Positions 22,624 through 35,389 are shown, counted from the stretch's first letter. The stretch is DNA of 64,000 bases from Filobasidium wieringae (GCA_001600055.1 BCIV01000003.1:997162-1061161), one strand, 5' to 3'. Program-made: numbers and translations. The notes: generated by a model from the sequence alone, not told the origin.

Positions 22624-22976
22624 GGATCATTGGTCGAGGACAAGCACGGCTGGACAGGGGGATACCTACACGTATGACTATCACGCTGTAATTACGGGCA
22701 AACCGAGTGAGACGGAGCTGAACGAGGGATCGGATGGGGGGGATGGGGGGTTAGGATTCGTCGCATTGGGACCGAAAGGTATGGTATGGCTAGGATGGTA
22801 GAGTATTGTGATATTGTATAGTATCGCAGCGGGGAACATGGGTACCAGAATTGATTGATAGGATGATTCGTTCCACGCTGTGATGCTGTGAACAAGAAAG
22901 CAGAGTGAGATCCGAGGTTCAATGTTCCTGAACAGATACTCTGCATCCAAACTCACCCACCCCTCCCACCCCACAC
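22624..22976. other. intergenic region upstream of the voltage-sensor-like gene
   Basis: About 350 bp lie between the microsatellite and the stop of the uL30m gene, both genes being on the minus strand. It should contain the channel-like gene's promoter and the uL30m 3' UTR. No other feature is recognised. Confidence 0.4.
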
Positions 22977-23525
22977 TCACTCCCTCCCACCCCCCCTCGC
23001 AAGCCCAACGACGTCCCACCCCCTCCCCTCCCCCCCCTTGCCCTGCCTCCTCACGACCCTCCCTCCCTCCTCCTCCGTGACGTTCTTCACATCGATCAAC
23101 TCCTTGACGGCCAAGATCTGTCCGGCCGTGTCCGCACTGAAGGGGAGGAGGATGGAGCGGTGTAGTTTTTTGCCCAGTCCGAGGGCCTGGAGCGTGCCGA
23201 GCGTGCGGGAGGGGAGACCGTTGGGGGATCGTTTTAGGGTTATTAGGTAGTGCGTTGCGGAGGTTGATGTTGATGATGATGTTGTTGTTATTGATGAGGA
23301 TGATGATGAGGATGATGAGGATGAGGATGATTCAGATGATATCGACGAGGACGAAACCCCATATCGCCCAGCCCCAACCGGAGCAGTCGTCTGATCCAAC
23401 GCCTGATCCGCACTGAACCCCCTCCTCATTGTCGTTGCGTTACAAGCAAGAGCCGTCCCTCTCGATACCAATACCGAACGGGAAGAGATGAACGGGATCG
23501 TCCTTGAGCGTATCATCCTGAGCAT
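22977..23525 (-). CDS. MRPL33: mitochondrial large-subunit ribosomal protein uL30m
   Basis: A single exon of 182 residues. The N-terminal 40 residues (MLRMIRSRTIPFISSRSVL) are basic and Ser-rich, like a mitochondrial presequence. The L30 fold follows from HYLITLKRSPNGLPSRTLGT through ALGLGKKLHRSILLPFSAD and ILAVKELIDVKNV. Between presequence and core lies a polyserine/polythreonine stretch encoded by a trinucleotide-rich tract. A probable 5'-UTR intron (23636-23544, GTAAGT...CCCCAG) precedes the chosen start. The alternative start at 23759 would make this intron coding, since it is in phase, and add 47 residues. The gene is divergent from SWA2. Confidence 0.82.
   Translation of the reverse strand: MLRMIRSRTIPFISSRSVLVSRGTALACNATTMRRGFSADQALDQTTAPVGAGRYGVSSSSISSESSSSSSSSSSSSSITTTSSSTSTSATHYLITLKRSPNGLPSRTLGTLQALGLGKKLHRSILLPFSADTAGQILAVKELIDVKNVTEEEGGRVVRRQGKGGEGRGWDVVGLARGGGRE
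23256..23340 (-). repeat. trinucleotide-rich tract coding for polySer/polyThr in uL30m
   Basis: Imperfect ATC/TCC/ACA triplets on the coding strand (GATGATGATGAGG-type on the plus strand) encode a Ser-rich then Thr/Ser-rich insert before the conserved L30 core. It is in frame and absent from ordinary L30 cores. Confidence 0.75.
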
Positions 23526-23869
23526 GAGCGCTTGTGTTCTAACCTGGGGAGTGCGGTGCGGGTTAGCCTGTTTTTGCTCGCGTTTTTTTCTTTTCGGAAG
23601 TGGGTGTGGGGATGTAGGGGGGGGAGGTGTACTTACTTTAAGGATGGATGGGATGGGGGGAGACTGGTGGTGACACTGGTGTTGGAGGGTTGGGAGTCGA
23701 TGGAGTGATAGCGAGGGAGATTTGAGTGGGAAGGGACGGTGAGCCTGACATGTTTTCATCTCGACCTGTCCATCACTCGACTCGACTTGACATGCGGTCG
23801 ACCATCATCACATCCCCTCCCTCCCTCTTCCTTCCCTTCCAACGTACACTCACGCCCTCACCCTCTCTC
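23526..23869. promoter_or_regulatory. divergent promoter region, uL30m / SWA2
   Basis: The 344 bp between the two chosen start codons contain the uL30m leader with its probable intron. An in-frame upstream Met at 23726 could extend SWA2 by 48 residues, so the 5' ends may overlap. Confidence 0.45.
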
Positions 23870-26800
23870 ATGGACGACCTCCTCGACCTAAACTTCTCCC
23901 CGCCCTCGAACATCCCCCAGTCCAACCCAAGTTCCAGCCGAGCAGCGCCAGTACCTTCCCCAGCCTTTGATTTCCTATCGCTCAACAACGGTTTCAATGG
24001 GAGTGCCACCACGAGAGTCAATGTCACAGCGGTGAAGACCCCTACGACCTCCACGGCGCCTGGGGCAGGGGGGAAAGGCGGGAAGGGGGGGAGGTCGGAC
24101 GACGCGTTCGAGGGGTTGTTGGGTGATCTCGTCGCGGCCGGTACGTCGGGCTCGGGTTCTGGGTCTGGGTCTGGTTCTAGGCCTGGGAGTGGGATGGGTA
24201 TGTCCACTCGCATGGGCATGTCCACGGGCACGAGCACGGGAACGAATATGGGAACGCTATCGAACGGATCGACGAGGAACCTAACGCTCGTCCAACGACA
24301 AGCACAGTTGCTCGAACAGAAGAAGGAGAGGGAGGAGAGGGAGAGGAGAGCGTTTGATTTCGATTCGTGGGGGTTGACTGGGGGGGTCGTTGGCCATTCG
24401 CAGGGTGACGGTGGAACTGCAACCAGTGGGAATGGGACAGGCGAGAACGATACTCCAAGACCTGCCTTGATGGCTCGATTACTCCCCATCCCAGTGGATA
24501 ATAAACAACCAACTTCCCTCTCCACCACCACCCCTAGCGTTCTTACCTCATCCATCGCGCAGCCCCGTCTCCACCCTCACCTCCCCAAACCCCCAACCCA
24601 ATCGACCTCGACCTCGATCTCGAACGAATGGGACTTGGATATCCTCCAACCCAATCCCATCTCCAGTACCAAAACCTCTCAACCCCTCACCATGGACAAA
24701 AGGGACGAAAAGGGGCAAGACCCGTTGTGGGACTTTTCCGTGCTCACCCGGAACACCCCTTCCGTCCTTCCTGTAGGGAACGATAATGGCAATGGGGTGA
24801 AGGGGGCCGACAAGGGCGATGGGGATTTCGATTTCGAGGTCTTTGAGAAGAACCGGGATGAGCCTGGAACGAGAAGAGATGGGGATGGGAGAGAGAGATC
24901 CGACTTGAACTCGCACTCGCACTCGAACCGGCACCCGCACCCGCAGCCGAATTCACGCTCCCACTCGCCCCCTCCTCATGTAGTAGGCCAGATCGTGGAG
25001 ATGGGTTTCACACCGTCTCAAGCCCGGAGCGTCCTCGCCCAGACGGACACGGGGGAAGACGTCGAGCGGGCGGTGGCGATCTTGTTGGCCCGAGCTGATG
25101 CTGCGGGTCCGGCTGCGGGGGAGAGGGGGGTAGCTGATCGAAGGGAAGAGGAGGATAGGGAGAGGAGGATGAGGAGGAGAAGAGGTCCTACCCGGTCCGG
25201 AACTGGGTTGGAGAGGGAGAGCGAACGAACCCATCCCTCTTCTCGTACGGACGAACCGTTCGCGGACGTCACGGCCCAAGCGGATAAACTCATCGCTCAG
25301 GCTTCGGAGATCGGGATGAACGTGTTCAGTAGGGCTAACAGTCTTTGGTCACAGGGGAGGGAGAAGGCGGCGAGGTTGTTGGAAGAGCGGCAACGGATGG
25401 CGGCTGCGGGTGCGGGTGCAGCGGGGGTTGGGACTGGGACTGGGACTGGGACTGGGAATGGGCAGGGAGGGAGACAGAGGGAGGACGGGAGACCTAGGTG
25501 GATGATCGATGTGGAGGAAAGTAGCAGGGATGTCCCTAAGGAACCGACTGGGAGACGCGGGGGGGAGAGTTTCAAGGATTCGGACGAGGAGGATGAAGGG
25601 CCGGAGGATCCGGTGGGAAGACGACCGACGCCTGGTGCAAGGGGGCGAGTCCCGAGTCCGGAGAGGAAGAGGACCCCCGTCAACCCGCCGTTCACCGTCC
25701 AGGCTAAACCGGTGGATCTGTTCACGGACCCGGAGCCGGTTTATAAATCCGCGGCGAGGAGGAAACCGATCAATGGACTTTCTCTTCCTACCAAACCCAC
25801 GCACGGTCCTTCATACGGAACCAAACCGGCCGTACCCGTTCAACTGAAAACTCGACCCCACGTCCCTGTGGATCCCGGAAAGGTCGCCACTTCTTCGGCT
25901 CACAAGGCAAAGGGAAACGAGCATTATAAACTTGGGAAATTCCCCGAAGCTTTGGACAGCTATACCGCCGCCTTACAGAACTTGCCATCCGGCCATCTAC
26001 TGACCGTCCCTCTGCTCAATAACCGCGCCTCGGCTCATCTGAAACAGGGCGATCATTCGGGAGCGACGACGGATTGTACCCGGGTGATCACGATCATCGG
26101 GTTGGATTATCATCCTTCCAAAGAAACCCCCTTGGCCGGCGAGTCGAGAGAGATCAAACTCCCCGACGCGATGTACAAGGCGGTCAGTAAACGAGCGACG
26201 GCCCATGAGATGGCGGAGAGATGGACCGCCGCCAAGGAAGATTGGGAGTACTTGATGGGCAGCCCGATCGGTTCGGTCGTCTTTGAGGGGAATCAGGGTG
26301 CTAATCAGAGGAAAATGGTCGCCGACGGATTGGCTAGGACTAGGAAAATGTTGGCCACGCCTACGGTCAGGACTGAACGTCCTCCCCCTGTGAAACCCAA
26401 ACCGGTCGTTCGGCCTCGACCGGCACAGTCTGCAGCCTCATTGTCCAACTCGGAGGGAGTCGCCAAGATGCGTCAGGCTGCCGCAGCGAAAGAGACCGAG
26501 GATGATCAACGACTGGTCCTCAAAACGGGGGTGGATGAGAAGATCCAGAATTGGTCCGCTGGGAAGGAGACTAATCTGAGAGGACTCTTGTCCAGCTTGG
26601 ACTTGGTACTTGGAGACGGGTTTGGCGTCAAGAAACCGACCATGGCTGAACTCATCACGGAGAAACAGGTCAAGATTGGGTACATGAAGGTCATTGCTAA
26701 ACTGCACCCGGACAAGGTCAGTAGCGCTCGGTCAGAACCGGTCCAACTGCATATACTGAACAAGTCTTCTTCCAGTTGAACTCTACCAATACTACCGTAG

Positions 26801-26942
26801 AGCAACGTATGATAGCCAATGCCGTGTTTGGGATCCTTAACGAGGCGTAAGTGGACTTCACCTCGTGGTGTGGGGAATATCAGCGCGCTTACCTCTCGCT
26901 CTTCCGTGAATCGTCAGATGGCATGCGTTCTCCGGGTTGTAG
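23870..26942 (+). CDS. SWA2: auxilin-like clathrin uncoating factor (UBA, TPR, J domain)
   Basis: Three exons (23870-26716, 26776-26846, 26918-26942) encode 980 residues. The domain order is a low-complexity N-terminus with DLLDLNF-type clathrin-box-like text, a UBA domain near 365-410 (VVGQIVEMGFTPSQARSVL), TPR repeats near 675-800 (HKAKGNEHYKLGKFPEALD) and a C-terminal J domain near 895-980 with the HPD motif in KLHPDK. This is the order of yeast Swa2/auxilin, which recruits Hsp70 to strip clathrin from vesicles. The intron directly follows HPDK, and the last exon holds only eight codons. Start: the Met of MDDLLDLNF, preferred over an in-frame Met at 23726. Gly/Ser/Thr-rich runs near residues 90-130 and 520 are probably disordered. 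Confidence 0.92.
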
Positions 26943-27214
26943 TCGACGTAGCAAGTAGCGATGGGCTCTGAGAGCATGTGTATAGATGTTGTAGCCATCC
27001 CGATTCCCTTGTGGCGATTGGACGATATCGTCGTCGTCGTCGCACAGGTCGAAGCTCGGACTGCGATGTTGTTTGTTTACTTTGTGGTTGTTTTGATGGT
27101 TTCAGAATGTTGAGAACTTCGACAGAGCTCCCACTTCCACTTGCAACCTTGATATCATATACCCACAACCTCCCTCAGCTCCATATCCCACTCGATCGGC
27201 ATACCTCCCCCTCG

Positions 27215-30200
27215 ATGTCGAACCCCTCGACGCCTACCAGGCGATCGGGCCGTCTAGCTGGAACGCCAACGGTCTCGAGCACACCTACTAAACTCATCGC
27301 CCAGGACGAGACGGTCTATACATGGGGACCGTTCGCAGAAGAACCCAATCCAAGCGAGGGAAAGACCTTTTATACCTCGTTCGTAAGGAAAGGTGTACTC
27401 AAGCAACCTGCAAGAGGCAAGAAGAAGACGGACGCTGTTACAGAGCCAGAACCTACGTTACAACGATTTTGCCTGGGGGACGGGGTCCTGGTGGCTGTTT
27501 TGGGAAACGATGTTGGAGTTGGGCTTCTTACCAAGATCTGGGAACAGCCAGCACCTGATGAGGAGGACGATGAAGACGAAGATATGGGAAGTAGGGCTCA
27601 ATCGGAGCAAGAACGATTCGTCAAGCTATGTGAAATCAGGTGGTTTTATCGAAAACAGGATCTGCCTACCACGATGAATTCCCTCAAGCTCGCAGATGTG
27701 GGTTTCTCAAAGCCTTTGAACGACCTCTGTATTTACTCTGACCCAGATATCTACCCTTTTCGATAGCACGAGCTGTTATACGCCTTCACCGGCTCGAACC
27801 GTCCCGTAACATCTCACCTACCCCTTTCAAACCTCATCAACGTCTGCTCCATCATCTCCTCCGAACGCTTCAAAGAGTTATACCCCATGTTCCACCCTTC
27901 CTGGGATTCTCAATGGAAGATCCAGCTGGCGATCGATTCTTCGAGTGATGAGGACGAATCATCTGACGAGGAAGTCGGGACCGTTGTGATCGGATCGAGC
28001 AAGACGAAATCGAACTGGGAAAAGGAGCTCAAGATCGCCGCGAAGAAGGCTCCTCCCAGTATGAACATGCATACTTCCACGGGAGGGTTCAATCTGTACA
28101 AACGAGCCGTCCCTTTGGTTTATTTCTGTCAAAAGGCGTTTGACAAGTTTGCCAAGGGAGGAAAGGGGAAGAGTTGGTTCACCATCGATTGGGACAAGGT
28201 GTGCGAACGTGGGACTGGAGAGGACAATTGGGACTTGACGGAAGATGTGAAAATCATCTCGGAGGAAGAAAAGAAGGTGGCTCAAGCTGAACGGGATATG
28301 ACACCTAGACCAGAGAAGAAGACACACTCGAGGGCTAGACGGGTAAGGTCCGATTCGCAACGACCTAAACGAGCGGAAGGAGATCAGAGCTCTAGTGACG
28401 AGAGCGATGCTTCCCAGTTAAGAGGCATCGAGTCCGAATCATCAGACGACGTTTCAGGATCAGACGGGAGTGAAGAAGACGTCACGTCGACTCCCAGAGG
28501 AAAGCGAAAGCGATCCGTTCGAGCTCAGGGAGGGAAGCGTAAGAGAAGAGATGCAGTTGCGACCCCATCAAAGCGACGGAAACTAGCGAACAAGCGGAAG
28601 AAGATCCGTGAGACTTACGAAGCTATAACCAGCCAGTTGGAACCTCATCTCTTACCGAAAGATCCGTACGAGCGAGCGCTTCATCTGCTGCATGTCGGGG
28701 CCACCCCAGATTCGTTGCCTTGCCGAGAAAGCGAGTTTGTGGACGTTCTGATGAGGGTAGAAGAAGGAGTGGAAGGAGGGGGTGGGGGTTGTTTATGTGA
28801 GTTCTATGGCGATCGGTCGTGGTAACTGAGCACGGCTCATCATCGGGTAACGCAGATATTGCCGGAGTACCCGGGACCGGAAAGACAGCAACAGTTCACG
28901 CTGTGATCAAGCAACTGAGAGCGAGAGCAGAAGAAGGCGTAGGTCTCATAAAGCTATGGCCATAAGAGCTACTCCTGATCACACTTGAATCCAGGATATT
29001 TTACCGTTCTCCTACGTCGAGATCAACGGGTTGAAAGTCCCTACTCCTCAGCATGCTTACACAGTTCTCTGGGAAGCTATATCTGGACAGAAGGTCTCGA
29101 ATTCTAAAGCAGCGTTGAGGGGTCTCGAGCAGCACTTTAGCGAAAGCGGAAGGATGTCTGGAGTGGGTGGCCCGAGAGGACACACCTTGTGAGTACCTGA
29201 TTCGCCATGTAGAAGCAGTTTGTTTATCTTCGAGTCTCGCAGCGTGGTGCTAATGGACGAGCTAGATCAACTCCTGACTGCGAAGCAGGATGTGGTATAC
29301 AACTTTTTCAACTGGCCTACTCTGAGAGATTCTCAGCTATTTGTTATTGCCATTGCAAATCGTATGGACCTACCTCAGCATCTCGCGGCCAAGGTGAAGA
29401 GCAGATTGGGTAAGCAGAATTGACTATCTCATTGTCGATCGATGTTTTCCTGATCCTGGATGCTCGATAGGATTGCAAAGTCTCCTTTTTCAGCCTTACG
29501 ATAAAGCAGCATTGGTTGAGATCGTTCAATCCCGTCTAATCGCTCATCCGGACAACGACGAGGACTTTCATGTACTCCAGAAAGAAGCCATCGAATTGGC
29601 TGCGGCCAAGATGGCGGGTACGAACGGAGATGCTAGAAGAGTGCTCGACGCTTGCAGGTGAGTAGCCTTTTCACTCGGGGTCTCGCCTCATGCTAAAAAC
29701 GTCTTCCTCTTAGACGCGCGGTCGAAGTCACCATAGAGAACGCAAAAGCCTCGGGGTCAGCATGTAAACCTGTCACCATCAGGGATATGTCTACGGTCTT
29801 GAAAGCGATGACAAGCAGTCCTGTTGCCATGTTCATCAAACAATGCAGTTTGCACCAAAAGATGATGCTGGCCGCCATGTTGAGATGCATCCGGCGCGAA
29901 GGTGTCTCTGAGATATCGTGGCGTTCCGTGAGTTGAACCACGAGTATCGACGGGCGTTGGAACTGACACGAAAAAACACAGGTCCGATCTGATCATGATA
30001 ATCTGCTCAGAGCCATCATTGACTCCAACGATATTCTATCTCACTCGGAGCTGTATCTGGTATTTGGATCGTTGTTAGCATCTCACGCTCTCACCTGTTC
30101 GAATGAAAAGTACAAGAATATGGAGGATCGTAAGATTGCGTTGGGACTAGACGGTAATGAGGTTGGCAGGGTGCTCATGGGTGAGGGCGATCGATGGAGC

Positions 30201-30221
30201 CAGGCTCTTGCGGGAATGTAG
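27215..30221 (+). CDS. ORC1: origin recognition complex subunit 1
   Basis: Eight exons (27215-27697, 27767-28796, 28856-28938, 28995-29188, 29243-29409, 29471-29657, 29714-29927, 29982-30221) give 865 residues in phase. The N-terminus carries a BAH domain (CEIRWFYRKQDLP, HELLYAF, FHPSWDSQW) that in Orc1 binds nucleosomes or silencing factors. A basic, acidic-patch linker follows, then the AAA+ core: Walker A GVPGTGKT (508-515), Walker B VVLMDELD (~598-605), sensor-1 VIAIANRMDLP, and a winged-helix C-terminus. Orc1 is the ATPase that with Orc2-6 and Cdc6 loads MCM at replication origins. The Walker A exon is only 83 nt. It lies 272 bp downstream of SWA2. Confidence 0.96.
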
Positions 30222-30825
30222 TTAAATAACGTCTTTGTATGAACCATAACGAGCGCGAGATGTAATAGATTCTTTATGGCCAAATGGCAGGCAAGGTCAA
30301 GGATATGAAGAGGAACATGTGGAAGCAGTGCTCGTATTGGCCCATGTTGACCTCGAATCTAGGGACGACCTGGTCGTTTTCAGGACATTACCGGTCATGA
30401 CCTACTCCATACGGACCGAACGACGGGGCAATGCGTGTGACTGTCTTTTGCCAGCTGTTGAACATGTACCTCAGGTCTGTTCTGTCCGTCCTTTTGTGTC
30501 CGCTCCAGCCATGGGTTTCCCCTCCTTTCTTCCAGATCTCCCTCGCATTGGGCTGAGAGACTCTCCTTGGGGAAGTGTACGTCTAATGGATAACAAGATG
30601 CATAACGTGCAGCCTTGACTCTGAGCGATGTACAAACCACCATGGTGGACATCGATCGGAAGGCGGAAGGCGCGGAACACACTCAAGCGCGGGATTATAC
30701 AGGCGCGCGAACCGCGCCCAAAAAAATCTTCAGATCGCTCGGGGAACGCTCAAAAACGACCATATCGCTTCGTCCTACATGCCCCTATGCTTCCAGCAGC
30801 AGGGGAAGCAGAGCAAAAAGAACAC
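30222..30825. other. intergenic region between ORC1 and tRNA-Lys
   Basis: The region contains the ORC1 3' UTR and flanking DNA of the tRNA. Open frames at 30319-30618 and 30395-30682 have no motif or splice support. No other feature was recognised. Confidence 0.4.
30815..30819 (-). terminator. Pol III T5 terminator of tRNA-Lys
   Basis: Five T on the minus strand, six bases downstream of the tRNA-Lys 3' end, the usual RNA polymerase III stop signal. Confidence 0.75.
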
Positions 30826-30931
30826 AGCCCAATATGGGGCTCGAACCCATGACCTGCCGATCGAACTCTAGAGCATGGTTTGGATACCCAGATTAAGAGT
30901 CGGCTGCTCTACCAACGGAGCTCATCGGGCT
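30826..30931 (-). tRNA. tRNA-Lys (anticodon CTT) with 32-nt intron
   Basis: Read on the minus strand, a 7-bp acceptor stem (AGCCCGA / TTGGGCT) encloses a D arm with GTTGGTAGAG, an anticodon arm GCCGA-CTCTTA-intron-A-TCGGC, and a T arm ATGGG-TTCGAGC-CCCAT. The anticodon is CTT, for Lys AAG. The 32-nt intron sits at the canonical position 3' of residue 37; the mature length is 74 nt before CCA. A run of five T follows at 30819-30815, a Pol III terminator. Confidence 0.95.
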
Positions 30932-31146
30932 AAGCGATTCAGCGCGTGGTGAGTTTGGGAAAATGTTTCTATAAAGGTGAGTGGCCAGTAATGGTCATGG
31001 TACGATATGATGAATATCATATCATAATGCCACGAGCCACGACGGTTGCCTCGGAATGGACAGTACAATCAAGAGGAACATAAATAGATACAACTATGAG
31101 CGGCGAATTCATGCATGTCGTGAATTTCGTGATTCGTATCCGTGAT

Positions 31147-34100
31147 TTATAGCCTGAACAAGAATTGCATGTCCTGGAATAATATCGTTATCAGCTGCTG
31201 AAACGACACGCCGGTCGCTAGTGAACTCACTTCTTCAGTCAATTTACCCAAGGCAGAGTCGGGATCCGTCGCCAATGCAGCTTGAGTCATGGCAAGCTTC
31301 TTATCTTGAAGCTGCAGGATTTTGGCTTCAATACTATCTTCTACCACCAACTTCGTAACCTGGACCGGGCGGTGTTGACCGAGACCTATATCGAATAACA
31401 GTTAGGATAGCGGAACCTCCGGAGATCATGCGAAGAATGCTTACGATGGATTCGGTCCATCCTGCAAAGCAGTGTCGCCGAATGTGAGCATATCACGCTT
31501 GTATCATCGCGTCAAACACTCACGATTGATATTCCACAGAGGGATTCCACCACGAGTCTAACAAGAATACTTGCGACGCTTCTGTCAAGTTCTATAGCAA
31601 GCACCATCGGTCAGGTAAAACTCAATAATTCAACGAATCATACGACCTACCAATGCAACACCTCCAGCTTTCAAACTGATCAAGAACACAGTGACTTGAG
31701 GATTCTTCATGAAATGCTGAATAGTAGCGTCTCGTGCTTGAGGGGTCATTCCTCCTTCCAGACGACAGATGTTGAACCCAGCACGCTGCAAGCGAAATGC
31801 AGCCAAGTCCAACATGGAGACGAATTGAGAAAAGACCAAGGACTTGATGTTACAATCCTTGTCTCGCAACTCGCACAGCTCATCTACCAGCATCTCCAAC
31901 TTCGTCGACGATCGCCAGTTCTACACGTTTATCAGAAGAGATAAGTGAAGAATGTTATTGGCAGAGCAAAGGAAAGGACGTACGTTCAGGTCGAGCCGTC
32001 CCAGAATCCCTTGCTTTTTCAGCTTCTTCTGTTCACCTGACTCTACGGCTTCCGCACCGAGATCGATCGTCAGCTCAATATGACAGACAGGGCAGACAGG
32101 TGCCTAATACAGATATACGGTGAGCGGAGATTCATACGATTAGCCGTATCACCTACAGTTCCGTCGTCATGACCGTCAACATATTGAGTTATACACTCTC
32201 TGTCGAACAAATGGTTACATTTCGACACAATGGCATCTTCGGCCTGGAATGTATGTCAGCCTTCGTTCATTTCGTCAGCTAAAACAGAGACTTACCGTAT
32301 CATGACAAAGTCGACAAACGACTTCCTCTTCGGCTTGCACATACGCAGAGGTCTTGGATCGTAGAACGAGATCCGGATGACAAGCCATTTGTCGCACTGT
32401 TGTGATGATCGATCAGTCAAAGTTTCTGATCGTTCGCCATTGTTGAACGTACTTCTTGTGATCAATGAGAAAACGTTCGAATAGTCTATATGAAGCTATG
32501 ATCAGCGCTCTTCCCTCATATTGATGCAACAAGCTCACTGTTCAAAATGGTTCCTTCGGCAATATAGGTAGAGAACTGGCGTCGAGTCTCGCTGAACAAA
32601 GACATGTAGAGTTCCCTTTCTTCAGGAGAGAAGAATCCACGTCGAACCGTGATCGTTCTCGGCGGTAGGCCTAGATCATCCGCTCGCTCAATTTTGGTTC
32701 GCCTAGTGTTCAAGTCTCGATTGAGCGGTGTGTGACTCTGCTGCCTGTCCATCCGACGTACCTCAACATGCATCGATCAAGTAGAATCTTGAGCTTCTTG
32801 AAAGCATCCGCACCGGCGCCTTGCATTCCATGCTTTTGGATTGGGGTCAGAATTTCGTTGTTCCAGTAGCAAGTATGCTGCATAGGAGAGTGTCCACAGT
32901 CATCACAGTTTCGTTTGTTACCGAATTGCCAGTGCAGAGATTTGCATGGACAACGTTTGCAATAGTAGAAAGCGAACGCTATATACAGGCAGAAGCGGCG
33001 AATCAGTAGGAAAAAGGGCAAGCGAGAAGTAGCACGATAGTTGCACATACGATCACCTCCTAAAAATCTGACCAGAGAGTACAATTCTCCGACACGGTTT
33101 TGTAGAGGAGTACCAGAGAGACACCACCTGTACTTCGCATCCAATGCAAAAGCGGCTTTGGCGGCATTGGTCGATCGCTCTTTGATGTTATGAGCTTCGT
33201 CTAGAATAACACTGTAAAGTAAAAAGTGAGCTAGATTTTCTCCTGACGGTGAGCATACTACTGACCGGTACCACTGGAAGGTGTGCATAGGACTCTTCTC
33301 CTTGATTATTCGGTCTCCTTTTGTGAATCCCTTTTGTTGTTTCCTGAAGGAGGCCTCAAGTGTTCCGTACGATACCATCACCACGTCGAATTTCTTCAGA
33401 TCCTCCGCCTTCATTCGGCCCTGACCATGCCACAAGCATACCTGCAGGAGGATGACAGGCTTAGCACGACCCTAGCTCCGTAGATAGCTTCGTACGTACC
33501 GTGAAGCCTTCGGCATGCGTTTCAATCTCGTGCTTCCATTGCATCAAAGCTACGACCGGAGCCACAACCAAACTCGGCTTGTTTCGCGGCTCAGATAGCA
33601 ACAGTGCAATCGTTTGGATTCTGTTGATCAGGAGATTCAGTTGGATGCCGCATGATATAGTTAGTAGCTTGATATGGTATACTTACGTTTTACCCCTAAT
33701 AATTGACGAGAGAAGGACGATACTTGAGCTAACGCTCTTAATTCAATCTCTTCAAAGGCAACTTACATTCCCACTATCAGAATAATCGACATCTGTCAGT
33801 TTTGTATTGCCCCAGCACGAGAGATGACCAACTCACTCTCATCCGCCAACATCCCACCCTTCCAAGGACCCTCTTCCTGCTTCTTCATCCAAAACAAACT
33901 TTCTTTTTGGAACGGTAGTAGAGTCAATTTGAGTCCCGGATGCGCATCCATTGTAGTAGGAACGATCGGTTTGATTTTAGCCTGCAGATCTCCCCATACA
34001 TCTTTCAGTTCTGGATGATGCTGTTACAAAGGAAGTGATTATCAGATCACTGGTTCTAGGTTAAGCGATCCTCCAGACGACTCACATAGCCTAGAGCGAT

Positions 34101-35389
34101 CGCATTGATTTCTGCCCAAGTCAATTTCCTCCTCAACTTTTTCATCATTTCCCTCTTCAAAGCCAAAAGCGGAGCTCCTTCTTCCCTCTTCTTCTTGTTC
34201 TCTGCAGCTCGTCTCGCTTTCATTGTAGTGATATCCATGTGTCTAGGGTTCGAAGTAGAAACAACGGAGTACGATTCTTGCTTGACAGCCGAGGGGGAGA
34301 CGGCGAAGTCTGGATCATCGGATAGATCAGATTCACCTTCTAGCATGAAGTCGTCATCATAATCATCATCTGAGGATATCACTATGCCCAACCGTTCTGT
34401 GCTTCCAGGTCAGAACACAAAGGCTCTGTCTGTCTAGTATGTCACTCACTTTCAGCAGCACGAGCTCTCTTTTCAGCTGCGCTATTCCTAGCTCTAGGTT
34501 TGCTCGGCCCAGCTTTTCCTACATCCTCCAGTGAGGCCTAGGCGAGGATTAATCAAGTGATGAGACTGGTCTGTTCACCCTCTCAGATGATAAACAGGAC
34601 TTACAGCGATTGCAGCCTGCAACATCTCATCTTCCGTATTCAATTCCTCAACCTTGACCGCTTGTACCTTCTTCCCACCCAGTTTCTTTCCCTTTTCTTT
34701 AGTAGTACTTGCCGTAGACTTCCTAGCAGGTTTTGATGGGGTCTTCCTCCCTTTTGCAGGAAGCTCAGGATCAGAATCGAGCTCAGAATCGTCTCCCGCA
34801 AACTCGGCATATGCTTCGGATTCTTCGCTGGCGGTGAACTCGATCTCGTCATCTGGTATCGATTTAGCCTTTCCTCTTGTGGATGTTCTCGAGGCAGCTG
34901 AGCGGGTAGATCGGGTTTGTTTCAATGCAGGTCGAGCAGACGCTCGTCTTTTGGGTGCCGGTTTGGTTTCGAGCTCGGAATCCGACTCTGTAACATCTGA
35001 ATACAAGCGGTATTCGATATCAGATCTTTCACCCGGACTTTGATGTGGAAGAGATACTAACGACTCCTCTTCTTTGCTCTGCTTTTGATAACGGGCTTGA
35101 CATCTTCCTCAAAAGGCGAATCTACCTCCATCTGCGAATCTCCCCTCGTCGGTATCTCCACAATCACTTCCGACTTTGGCTGCCAATCGGCAAAGTCTTC
35201 CTGCTTGACGCTCCTCTCCGGAGTGTAAGCAGGTGTCAATAGATTGTCTTCCTTTTTGATGGCAGGCATGGCTTTAGGTGTTGTTCTGGTGGAGCCTGTT
35301 GAAGATACCGGAGTCATGAGGCCGTTGACCACGGCGAGCTCCGCTGGAGCTTCAGCGGTTTTAGATGCGGCTTTTCGACGAGGAGGCAT
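31147..35389 (-). CDS. RAD16: RAD16-like SNF2 ATPase/RING protein of global-genome nucleotide excision repair
   Basis: Twenty-one exons (35389-35062, 34996-34605, 34537-34450, 34396-34086, 34020-33837, 33773-33767, 33695-33687, 33620-33500, 33441-33266, 33211-33051, 32978-32762, 32702-32539, 32485-32453, 32396-32296, 32243-32157, 32103-31984, 31920-31651, 31591-31524, 31461-31445, 31385-31231, 31173-31147) give 1011 residues. A disordered, acidic and basic N-terminus precedes the SNF2 core: Walker A DEMGMGKT (433-440), VILDEAH (540-546), a Cys-rich insert starting [12 protein letters not shown], a RING finger (Cys758 to Cys800) and the helicase C half ending [23 protein letters not shown]. 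This architecture is Rad16, partner of Rad7 in a ubiquitin ligase/translocase for repair of silent DNA. Exons 6 and 7 are 7 and 9 nt long and encode most of Walker A. Confidence 0.95.

Noticed and set aside
23773..25804. Several long minus-strand frames (up to 260 codons) under SWA2
   Set aside because: They are antisense to one large coding exon and show only low-complexity Pro/Arg/Ser text.
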